In this document: piece by piece, positions 10,820-19,476 of the stretch
Position numbering within the stretch: the stretch's first letter is position 1
Layout: every line of letters starts with the position of its first letter
Assembly (NCBI GenBank): GCA_016110215.1
Contig: JADWQD010000004.1
Location: 2,232,001-2,296,000 of the forward strand
Reading direction: 5' to 3'
Length of the DNA: 64,000 nt
DNA from: Capronia americana
Lineage: Eukaryota; Ascomycota; Eurotiomycetes; Chaetothyriales; Herpotrichiellaceae
The notes under the pieces: model-generated
What the model saw: only the letters and a program-made list of their open reading frames with translations
Database searches by the model: none
What the model was told of the DNA's origin: nothing
Made by a program: the position numbers and the translations under genes

Positions 10820-11853
10820 GTTGATTTGATTTGATTCGATGTGTTGGGTTGGGTTGGGTTGTGGTAGAGTGTACGAGGGCTCGGCAGAGACGAAGGTTGT
10901 TCTTTGATGCTTTGATGCCTTGACTGGACTGGACTGGTACAAGTGATGGGATGGGATGGGAAGCAAAACAAAATATCCAGACTTAGCGAGACGGTTATAT
11001 ATCTTTTGTCCTCACCTTGAAGATCGCCGCCTGCCTAGTCAATAAGCAAGCCAGATACGCGCAAAACGGGCCGGGCTGCGTGTGCAAGGAGGCAGAGGTT
11101 CGCCCCTCCCAGCCATACAGAACACGCGGCAGCACTCACAGCCTTCCTTAGACTCTTGCTACGCAAGCAATCAGGTGTCTTCTCGTCAATGTTCTGGAAT
11201 CCTGCTGAATACGCTCGAAGAGGCCCAAATCCGTGGGGGAGATGATGGCATCTATGAAGTAAGGCGGATTTGGGACGTCGGGAGATGATGTGATTGGAGT
11301 GGCGCAGCCAAGGAAGAGACTGAGCCGTGCCTGTGGTTCACCGTAGAGGAGGCGCAGTCTGCACCAGCGCGAGGCTCACGAGGCTGTGCAAGGGAGGCCC
11401 GAAATCTCCGACTCGCCACAACGTCGACGTCTTCTCCACGTTCTGCTTCTACGCGAGCGAAGATCATTCGCAAGGCACTACTCGTACCAGTACCGTTGAG
11501 GCATATGAGGATATGCAAGCTTCTGAATCACTGGTGCCATGCCGGATCGCACAGCACGAGTACTAGTACCGTGTACGATGTGCATTGGGAATCTGCCTGA
11601 TCTACCCGATCTCCACTCCAGGCCCAGGTCAGCTGAACTGGTACGAGGTAGAGCTCGCAAAATCCCAAGGTTGCGAGTAAAATGCGGAGTGTCAAAGCTA
11701 ATCGATATCAGGCACATATCAGAGACAAAGCGCAAGTTTGAGACTCCGCTTAATGCTTCTTGTTCATGTCCCTTTCCACGCTTGCATGTCTATCTCTTTG
11801 CGCTGACAAGATCGAACCAGGAAGGCAGGTACAACAATGATCTTCTGTCCTTC
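10820..11853. other. Intergenic, no gene seen
   Basis: This is upstream of the glycine-zipper gene and downstream of the acyl-CoA dehydrogenase gene. It holds GGGTT-rich and CAGTC-rich simple sequence close to the former (about 10830-10960, probably 5' UTR) and only short random frames beyond. Confidence 0.5.
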
Positions 11854-13182
11854 TCAATAGGACTTTGGCAGCCCAAGCACCTTCTCTCCGATGTAATTTT
11901 TGATCATCTCTCTGCTGACGGGAGCGATCCGCGGTATCATGATCTCCCTCAGATATCTCTCGACATGGTACTCTTTCGCATAACCCATCCCGCCGTGCGT
12001 CATGACAGCCCTTTCACAAGCCCGGAAGGCTGCCTCAGCAGCTAGGTATTTCGCGGCATTGGCGTATTCGCCCGTCTCGTAACCAGCATCATACATCCTG
12101 GCAGCTTGATAGATGACCAGCCTAGCAGCTTCAAGCTCCATCCAACTCTCCGCTAACGGATGCTGAATGGCTTGGTTCTGCCCGATCGGCCTCCCAAATA
12201 CTTTCCTCTCCCCAGCATACAGCGCCGCTCTCCTCAAGGCCGCGAACCCTATCCCCAGTGCTTCAGCGGCGATCAAGATTCTTTCCGCATTCATTCCGTG
12301 CATGATCATCTTGAACCCATTGCCTTCCTCCCCAATCAAGTCCTCTCTGGGAACCTTCCAGCCATCAAAGAACAGCGTGTTCGAGTCAACAGCCGCCCTC
12401 CCCATCTTGGGAATTTCCTTAACTTCCACCTGCGACCGATCAAGATCCGTGTAAAACAGACTCAGACCCTGACTCGGCTTCTTGACCTCCTCCAACGGAG
12501 TCGTTCTCACTAGGATAAGGATCTTCTCCGCGACCTGCGCAGTGGAGATCCAGATCTTCTGCCCACTCAGTCTATACTCGTCTCCATCTCTTACTGCTCT
12601 CGATTGCAACCGCAAGGTATCCAATCCTGTATTAGGCTCCGTAACGCCAAAACAAGCCCTCTCCTTCCCTTCAATCAAGGGCATTAACATCCGTCGTTTC
12701 TGTTTCTCGGTTCCGAATTTCCTCACAGGCTCTAAACCGAAGATATTCATATGCACGGCACTCGCGCCAGCATATCCGGCCCCCGATTCAGAAATCGTCT
12801 GCATCATGACGCTTGCTTCCGAGATGCCCAGATCCGAGCCTCCATACTCGGAGGGCATGCATATCCCCAACCAGCCCGCCTGAGCAATTGCTTGTTGGAA
12901 CTCCACCGGGAACCGGTGCTCTGCGTCGGCACGGAGCCAGTAGTCATCACCGAATTTGGAGCATATTTTGGCAATGGATTCGCGGACCGTTCGTTGCGTG
13001 TCGGTCAGGTCGGGGTCGTGGTTTTGGAGATACTCCGTGCCCCGGGCTCTGTAGCAGCTTGTAGATGAAAAAGGTCGTAAGCAAGGTAAGACGTTCTGGA
13101 CTGATGATCCGCGTTTAGGTCTCACTATCGGTCTGATTGCGTGGAATATATTCCTGAATGCGATTGTTGGTTTCGGTGTCAT
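11854..13182 (-). CDS. Acyl-CoA dehydrogenase, probably mitochondrial
   Basis: Single exon, 442 aa. The first ~45 residues are Arg/Ser-rich (FRNIFHAIRPIVRPKRGSS, then RPFSSTSCYRARG), a likely mitochondrial presequence. The order of segments is that of the family: N-terminal helical domain (AGWLGICMPSEYGGSDLGI), FAD/substrate segment CFGVTEPNTGLDTLRLQS and GQKIWISTAQVAEKILILVR, beta domain, then the C-terminal helical domain (FGRPIGQNQAIQHPLAESW and THGGMGYAKEYHVERYLRE). The usual I-Y-E-G-T base segment is replaced by RIAPVSREMIKNYI, so the standard catalytic Glu is not at its normal place; another residue may serve. The C-terminus (LPKSY) is not a peroxisomal signal. It is transcribed divergently from a class III CoA-transferase, which suggests the two handle the same acyl-CoA (inference). 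Confidence 0.9.
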   Translation of the reverse strand: MTPKPTIAFRNIFHAIRPIVRPKRGSSVQNVLPCLRPFSSTSCYRARGTEYLQNHDPDLTDTQRTVRESIAKICSKFGDDYWLRADAEHRFPVEFQQAIAQAGWLGICMPSEYGGSDLGISEASVMMQTISESGAGYAGASAVHMNIFGLEPVRKFGTEKQKRRMLMPLIEGKERACFGVTEPNTGLDTLRLQSRAVRDGDEYRLSGQKIWISTAQVAEKILILVRTTPLEEVKKPSQGLSLFYTDLDRSQVEVKEIPKMGRAAVDSNTLFFDGWKVPREDLIGEEGNGFKMIMHGMNAERILIAAEALGIGFAALRRAALYAGERKVFGRPIGQNQAIQHPLAESWMELEAARLVIYQAARMYDAGYETGEYANAAKYLAAEAAFRACERAVMTHGGMGYAKEYHVERYLREIMIPRIAPVSREMIKNYIGEKVLGLPKSY

Positions 13183-13956
13183 CGCGTAAAGGTTGGTGTG
13201 TGGCAGAACTCGGTCTTCAACAGCCCCCGGGTCCCATAGGCTCTTTCAGTCCCGTCGAGTTTCGCAGCGTTGCCCGAGCAGCCTTGTCCCTATATGTTCT
13301 TGACAGAGCGACGAAACAGCATGCCACTGGAGAAAGCAAGCATATGAACAATGAAAAACAGGGCCAAAGCTCTCTTTGCTGAGCCAAACGGTCCTTATTG
13401 CGCAGGTTGTCTCTCCAAGCAGATCCCAGTCTGCTCTCCACGATATGTGTAATTAACGATTGCGCACAAGATCACTTTCAGAACGTCGTATGCTGTCCAA
13501 CTGTGAGACTTTAGCACTGACTGTCCAGTAGCCAAACGTGCGGTATGTTAATTGTCAATTGTCACTAGCATTTGTGGGTACGAGTACTCACCTCGTCGCT
13601 TGTCCCCCGCATCCAGCCTCGTCAGCCTCGGCCCGGCTACGGGGATGCTTGCAGGACGGTAAGTACTTACTCCGTACCCCAAGATCGCAATGATATCTCC
13701 ACATCCTCGTGCTGGTGCTGATGCTGGTGCTGGGAGAATAATCGGCCCTGTGAAGAAGAAGAAGAAGCAGACTTAGGTACAGAACGAAACCGAATCCTTA
13801 GTGATTAGGTCCAAAGACCAGAGAAATCACCAAGCAGCAAGAGTCCCGACAGCGATCATCCTCGACCTGATCTGTACGAGGACATCCAGTAGAAGAAATC
13901 TGTTGTCCTTCGTGCTTCTTGCAGTCCTTGATGTCTCGAGCACATCCACGTTCACA
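13183..13956. promoter_or_regulatory. Shared upstream region of acyl-CoA dehydrogenase and CoA-transferase genes
   Basis: 774 bp between two outward-facing start codons. It includes a (GAA)n run at about 13757-13771 and imperfect GCTGGTGCT repeats near 13712-13733. No specific operator could be assigned. Confidence 0.4.
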
Positions 13957-15456
13957 ATGACAATGACAATAACAACGAGAAGACCCGTGCCGATCCTGAG
14001 ACAACGCACATTAGAGAGGTTAAAGTCGTGTTCACCGCCCTTAGCATTCACAACATGCTTTCGACAATTACAACAACCACAACAACGGCGGAAGAAGTCC
14101 TCAACGTCGGCGCCACCATCAAGCTCAACATCATCACCGTGCGTACCGAGCAAGGATCCCCTCCCCCTCTCGGGTCTCAGGATTCTGGACCTTACCCGCG
14201 TCCTAGCCGGGCCGTTCTGCACCCAGATCCTCGCCGACTACGGCGCCTCGGTGCTGAAGATCGAGCAGCCCGGCGTGGGGGATGAGACGCGCCAGTGGCG
14301 CACGGCGGGCGAATCGCAGAAATGGAAGGACGAGCACCCTCTCATGAGTCTTTATTTCGCGGCCGTGAATCGCAACAAGCGGTCCGTGACGCTCAATCTC
14401 AAGGAGAGTAAGGGGGTGGAGATTGTGAAGCAGTTGGTCACGAAGGGGTGGGACGGGGACCGGAACAGCACAGACGCAGGGGCAGGGGCAGATGTAGTGG
14501 TGCATAATTTCTTGCCTGGGAAGATGGAAGCCATGGGGCTGGGGTATGAGGATTTGAAGAAGTTGGGACCCGTGGGGGAGAGGTTGATCTACGCGGGTGT
14601 GAGTGGGTATGGGCCCCGGGGGCCGAGTGCGCAGAGGGCCGGGTATGATGCCATCGCGCTGGCGGAGGCGGGATTGTTGCACATTACAGGGGAGGAGGGT
14701 CGGGGCCCGGTCAAGCCTGGCGTTGCAATGGCGGATCTGTGCACGGGGTTGTATGCGCATGGGGCGATCCTTGCGGCGGTGAATCAGCGGGAAAGGACGG
14801 GGACGGGATGTTTGATCGAAGGGAGTTTATTCGAGAGTAGTTTGAGTTTGCTGATCAACGTGGGACTGGCAAGTTTGAATCTGGACGTGGATAAGGGGCC
14901 GGAGAAGAGGAGGAGAGGGAAGAGACTGGGGTTAGGACATCCTAATCTTGTGCCGTATGGCGGGTTCGAAACGAGGGACGGGAAGATGTTGTTTGTGGCG
15001 GCGAATAATAATAGGCAGTGGAAGGGATTCTGTGAGAGGATGGGGATTGCAGGGTTGGGGCAGGATGTCCGGTTCAATACCAATGATGGGAGAGTGGAAA
15101 ACAGAGAGGAGATCAATCGGATTTTGCAGGAGAGATTTCGCGAAAAAACGAAAGAGGAGTGGCTGGCCATCTTTGAGGGAAGTGGGCTGCCGTACGGTGC
15201 AATCAATGACCCTGTGGAGGCCCTGGAAGAACACCCTCAGACCAGGGCGAGAGATATGGTGATTGAACTTGATGACTTTGAAGCGGCCAGGGATGGTATG
15301 CTAAAGCTGATCGGTCCAGCCATGAAATTTGAGGGTTCAAGAATGGAGGTGAGAATAAACCCGCCCTTGTTGGGTGAGCATACCGACGAGGTCCTGGGGC
15401 AACTTGGGTACGACGCTACAGACGTAACCGAGCTGAGAAAGTCCGGCATCGTATAA
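13957..15456 (+). CDS. Class III CoA-transferase (CaiB/BaiF family), SUGCT-like
   Basis: Single exon. I take the ATG at 13957 (MTMTITTRRPVPILRQRTLE), giving 499 aa; the longer frame begins with a GTG at 13801. The first ~55 residues are basic and Ser/Thr-rich, consistent with mitochondrial import. Family landmarks are LSGLRILDLTRVLAGPFCTQ, ADYGASVLKIEQPGVGDETR, NRNKRSVTLNLKE, YAGVSGYGPRGP, YDAIALAEAGLLHITG, and KPGVAMADLCTGLYAHGAIL, which contains the conserved Asp that forms the acyl anhydride in this family. The C-terminal part has HPNLVPYGGFETRDG and GLPYGAINDPVEALEEHPQ. It moves CoA between carboxylic acids; the human relative SUGCT uses glutarate or hydroxy-dicarboxylates. The substrate here is unknown. 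It is paired head-to-head with an acyl-CoA dehydrogenase. Confidence 0.9.
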   Translation: MTMTITTRRPVPILRQRTLERLKSCSPPLAFTTCFRQLQQPQQRRKKSSTSAPPSSSTSSPCVPSKDPLPLSGLRILDLTRVLAGPFCTQILADYGASVLKIEQPGVGDETRQWRTAGESQKWKDEHPLMSLYFAAVNRNKRSVTLNLKESKGVEIVKQLVTKGWDGDRNSTDAGAGADVVVHNFLPGKMEAMGLGYEDLKKLGPVGERLIYAGVSGYGPRGPSAQRAGYDAIALAEAGLLHITGEEGRGPVKPGVAMADLCTGLYAHGAILAAVNQRERTGTGCLIEGSLFESSLSLLINVGLASLNLDVDKGPEKRRRGKRLGLGHPNLVPYGGFETRDGKMLFVAANNNRQWKGFCERMGIAGLGQDVRFNTNDGRVENREEINRILQERFREKTKEEWLAIFEGSGLPYGAINDPVEALEEHPQTRARDMVIELDDFEAARDGMLKLIGPAMKFEGSRMEVRINPPLLGEHTDEVLGQLGYDATDVTELRKSGIV

Positions 15457-15690
15457 GCACGGCATTTGGTGGCAATGTGGGATAGAGAACATAGATCAAA
15501 AAGCGATTCGATCGGCCCAAGGCGAAGTTTGTCCAAAGACCATCGTGGAGATCCGAAGGGTCTATTATTCCGTGATGATAGTACAAGGGGCAATCCATTT
15601 CCTCACCACTGGAAAATGTACAATGCTTTGATGTTTTTCGCGCTTCTTGATACGTGTCTAACTCCGCCAGCATCCCTGGGAGGAGACCTC

Positions 15691-16262
15691 TCAATGTGCA
15701 TCTGGCTGGGCCATAATGTAGGTCACCGCTTGCTCGACTGTGTCGCTGTCAGATGCGTCTTCAAATATACTTCGCACTTTGCTTACCGCTGTGAATGGCA
15801 TCGGCTTCCTTGTCGGGGATTTCGATGCTGAATTCTTCCTCAATTGCCATGACCACTTCAACGGTATCCAGGCTATCCAGTCCAAGGTCATTCTGAAAGT
15901 GCGCCGTTCCGCTGATCTGTTGCTCTAGTTAGGAATGCTTTTGCCCGCGCACGGGGAGCCCTGGGTACCTTTGATGCGTCTGTAACCTGCAGAAGGATTA
16001 GCCATCACGAAATCGGTCATGTATCAGGTATGCGCACCTTGTCGAAGTTCTTCAACAGATCCATTATCCGTCCCTGGACCTCATCCTTCGACAGACCGGC
16101 AGGTGCTGAGTAGCATCTTATACTTTGAGCCACGAACGACGGAGCAACTCGTGATGATTGGAGCAGGGAGGTAGAGATCTGAGAGCGGAAGACGGGTAAC
16201 TGTCGGGGCAATTGGGTCCTTGTGGCGGCATATAGCGCTCTGACAGCACCTGCGCGAATCAT
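15691..16262 (-). CDS. acpM: Mitochondrial acyl carrier protein (complex I SDAP/NDUFAB1)
   Basis: Four exons fit: 16262-16038, 15986-15969 (18 nt), 15916-15787 and 15737-15691; about 139 aa. Start is MIRAGAVRAL, and the N-terminus is an Arg/Ser-rich presequence. The ACP domain begins at about SKDEVQGRIMDLLKNFDKV. It contains the phosphopantetheine site in DLGLDSLDTVEVVMAIEEEF (Ser of the DSL motif) and ends IPDKEADAIHSVEQAV, then AQPDAH. In mitochondria it serves type II fatty acid and lipoate synthesis, Fe-S assembly and LYR-protein binding, and in filamentous fungi it is also a complex I subunit. It is divergent from the 23-kDa complex I subunit gene with only 294 bp between starts. Confidence 0.93.
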
Positions 16263-16556
16263 ACTGGGCAAGACCCTGAAGAAGATTGGTAGATGGGAAG
16301 GACAAGGGAAATGCTCGCAGAGGAAGGCTTGGGGCGTGTTGGTGTAATGATTGAATTTCTGGTCGGAAGACGCAGTTGCCAGCCAGCGAGCTTCGGGGTT
16401 GCAAGAGCTGCTCCAAAACAGCAGGTAGGCCGGTGCAGCCAATCAGCGTGCTTTGGATCCGCATTACATCTATGACCTCGCCGTCTCAATTCAACTCTTT
16501 CATTTCCCTTGCGCTCGCCACACATCGACAACCGCAGTCTGCATCTCCTAAGGGCG
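16263..16556. promoter_or_regulatory. Bidirectional promoter of two complex I genes
   Basis: 294 bp separate the start codons of the acyl carrier protein (-) and TYKY (+) genes. The overlap of both 5' regions implies shared control. A CCAAT-type motif is visible on the plus strand (GCCAATCAGC around 16437-16446); CCAAT boxes bound by the HAP complex are known to drive respiratory genes. Confidence 0.6.
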
Positions 16557-17321
16557 ATGGCCTCGTCATTTCGTCCAGCATCGCGACTGGTCGCGAGGCC
16601 ATTGACAAGTTCAACCGCCGTTTTTCGATTAACAGAACCGTCACCCTTCATCCGCGCCGCAACCACAGCTCAATTCCACAGCTCAAGTCCTCGAAATGCT
16701 CTACCAGCAGGGCCTCCACCGTCCGGCTACAGGCTACCGAAGCCCAAGAGATTTGATGAAGGCGAAGGAGTCCTGGACAAGGCCAGCAATTACTTTCTGC
16801 TTACCGAGATGTTGAGGGGGATGTATGTCGTGATGGAACAATTCTTCAGGCCACCGTATGTCATCTCTACGCCCGAACTGAATGTGGAGTCCTTGGAGCT
16901 GAGATACTGATGCCGCTGTTCCAGCTACACAATCTACTACCCTTTCGAAAAGGGTCCCATTTCACCCAGATTTAGAGGCGAACACGCGCTGAGGAGATAT
17001 CCCTCGGGTGAGGAGAGATGCATCGCATGCAAGCTTTGCGAGGCAATCTGCCCGGCACTGGCCATCACGATTGAAGCAGAAGAAAGAGAAGACGGCTCGA
17101 GAAGAACGACTCGATACGATATCGACATGACGAAGTGCATCTATTGTGGCATGTGTCAGGAGAGCTGCCCTGTGGACGCCATCGTCGAAACACCCAACGC
17201 AGAGTATGCGACAGAGTATCGCGAAGAGCTTCTTTACAACAAGGAAAAGTTATTGGCCAACGGGGACAAATGGGAGCCTGAGATTGCGGCTGTTGCGAGA
17301 GCAGATGCACCCTACAGATGA
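16557..17321 (+). CDS. NADH:ubiquinone oxidoreductase 23-kDa Fe-S subunit (TYKY/NDUFS8)
   Basis: Exons 16557-16855 and 16925-17321 join across a 69-nt intron (gtatgt..ccag) in phase; about 231 aa. A presequence (MASSFRPASRLVARPLTSS) is followed by the mature start. Two 4Fe-4S clusters (N6a and N6b) are bound by CIACKLCEAICP and CIYCGMCQESCP. Surrounding landmarks are PFEKGPISPRFRGEHALRRY and TTRYDIDMTKC; the protein ends ARADAPYR. It relays electrons towards ubiquinone in the complex I hydrophilic arm. All eight cluster cysteines are intact. Confidence 0.96.
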
Positions 17322-17799
17322 AACCTAGGTAGGGAGGAGGCAAATTGTACATAATATCATGAAAATGTCCCCCCAACAGGATTGAACTCTAGAGAAGCAA
17401 AAACTCTGCCTTCACACCATCCACATTAACTCTGCGGTGGGGTTGAAGGTGAGACGAAAACCTTTTCCTCTTGCAAGGCGGTTTTTTCCCGTCGGTGATC
17501 ATGGTGATCTTGATCATGTTGCGTTTCGAACTCGAGATCTACAGTCTACGAAACAATCCATCCTCCAGAAGACCCATTAACTATGAAACCGAGGACCGAG
17601 TGGGAATGTGCTCACGGTAAGCCCTGGCCAAGAAGCGGATGCCTTTGTCCGGAATTGTTGGGAGAGATTCGGCAGCTTAAATATATATGTCAAGTGGTGT
17701 GCGAGGATTCTCGCGTCTTCCTCGGGACAAAGTGAATTTGAGCGACTGAGTACTTGCTCTCTATGACTGTGATCTGTCAGACCTTCTCGACACTCGACT
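17322..17799. other. Convergent 3' intergenic region
   Basis: It lies between the TYKY stop and the stop of the minus-strand carrier gene. No gene seen. A short repeat of ATGGTGATC/TTGATCATG type occurs near 17500-17520. Confidence 0.5.
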
Positions 17800-19030
17800 T
17801 CATCCCAGTGCCCGCATTGTCAATTCGACCCTATGACACCAACGTTAGAATCATGCCTCTTCAAGCCACCTCGGAGAGAGCACTTACACAGCAAATGTGC
17901 CCGCACTGACAGGCATGGCCCTCACCAAGGTCGGCCCGATGCCAGCCCAAAATCCCCTCCATCCGGCAGCTTTCCAGGTCTGGCTAAAACAATCTCTCAT
18001 ACTCTTGTACTTCTGTTCCTTCCCAAACCCATCACTCTGCATCTTACTCTTGATGACGTCGAACGGGTAGCTCGCAATCCACAATGCCTCGCCAGCCAAT
18101 CCACCGTAGAAAGCGACTTTTGGCGAAGAGATCTCTTCCCGCTTCACATTGTTGCGCTTCATGTCCCGGGCCATGAGGTATTCGAAGGTAAGGAACCAGA
18201 CACCGTATGCTTGAGCTTCTCGGTACAATGTCACAGCCTGACCACGATACAGTCCCCTTAGCACGCCTTCATGCGCGGAGAGCTTCTTGATACAATCGAG
18301 GGGGCCACTGTAAAGCCGATCCGCACCATGGGGCTGCGTCTGCAATCTGATCCTCACATGCTCAATCGGACCCGAAAGCACTGAATTAGTCAAGCCGGCA
18401 AAAGCGCCAGCGAGGTAGAACTGCGAATAAGACAGACCCGCCGGTTGATTTTGCCGGACATTCTGTTCCTCGAATGCCCGTCTAGCGTAGTGGAAGGCGC
18501 CAAATTGAACAGAGACACAGGCTCCGATGCCGATCAGAGGCGTGAGCGTGCCTTTGTAGAAGGCTAAAGGGCCCTCATTCTGGAGGATTGACCTGGCGCA
18601 CGAGAGAGCGCTCGGGTATTTGGTTGTTGTTTGGAGGCGGACTTTGACAATGTCTAGGGCAGTTTGTGAGATACAGCTAGCTTGAGAACTAAACATGTTA
18701 CCGCTTACCGAAGGGTTGACCTGTAATCATTGTCAGCTTCTGCTCTCATGCTCTAAACTCAGACCACTGCATTGCGTTTCCAGTCTCCCGTTGAAAGACA
18801 GGATATAACTCGACATCCGACACCCAATCTTCCACGTTCGTCATGAAGGCGCTTGCAATTATGCTTGATACCCAAGGCCAAAAGTCTTTGGACGGACAAA
18901 GCTTTCTGGACTTACCTAGCAGAACCTGAGCAACACCGCCCGCAGCCCCTGCAAAAAGATCCTTTGCGGTCCTCGCCCAGCTTCCAGTCTCGGCCTCGTA
19001 CTTCTCGATTTCCTCAGCAGCGTCCGCCAT
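17800..19030 (-). CDS. Mitochondrial carrier family protein, YMC1-like
   Basis: Four exons: 19030-18916, 18720-18709 (only 12 nt), 18653-17888 and 17830-17800; about 307 aa. The start is MADAAEEIEK; codon phases agree at all three junctions. Three carrier repeats are visible with the P-x-D/E-x-x-K/R signature: QPFDIVKVRLQ (rebuilt across the 12-nt exon), GPIEHVRIRLQ, and YPFDVIKSKMQ. Each is followed by a G-rich loop such as GTLTPLIGIGACVSVQFG. The protein ends SAGTFAVVELTMRALG, spliced from two exons. Overall it resembles fungal YMC1/carnitine-acylcarnitine-type carriers of the inner membrane. The substrate cannot be fixed from motifs seen here; amino-acid or organic-acid transport is inferred. 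Confidence 0.9.
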
Positions 19031-19476
19031 GCCTGCTCCTCTGTTTTCACGCCTGTCTGCGCTTACCTCATGCTTGAAAGTCACAGCGTTGCTATTGCAA
19101 TCGAAGGGACATTGACATATATTTCTGTGGGAGCAAGCTCGTCATTTGCCAATTCGCCCTTGTCCCCGAGAAAAGCGGGCTTGGCCGCGAGGCATTGATT
19201 GGTTGTCCTTATCTTGACAAGGCTGGCAAAACGCGCAACATGCTCAATAGCGCACCGTACGATATGCGCTTCATGCCCGGCACTCCGCTGATAATTCGGG
19301 ATCGATTTCTCGGCCAAAAAGTTGTCAGGCAATGCATTGTTGCTCCTGAATCCAGCAGTACCGCGACCACCACAGAGACGGTCGAAGAACAAGTTGCTCA
19401 GTATGCGAAGGACGGTAACACAGAAGGTTCGTGCTTCTCCATCTTCAAGAATATCGCATGGTACATATTAACCTCC
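19031..19476. promoter_or_regulatory. Divergent upstream region, carrier / mitochondrial IF-2
   Basis: 446 bp between the carrier ATG and the preferred IF-2 ATG. The IF-2 frame is open back to 19195 on the plus strand, so a longer IF-2 N-terminus or a spliced 5' UTR is possible here. Confidence 0.4.

Noticed and set aside
17360..17450. tRNA-like text (GGATTGAACTC and C-rich stem) after the TYKY gene
   Set aside because: Arms do not pair into a cloverleaf and no A box is found.
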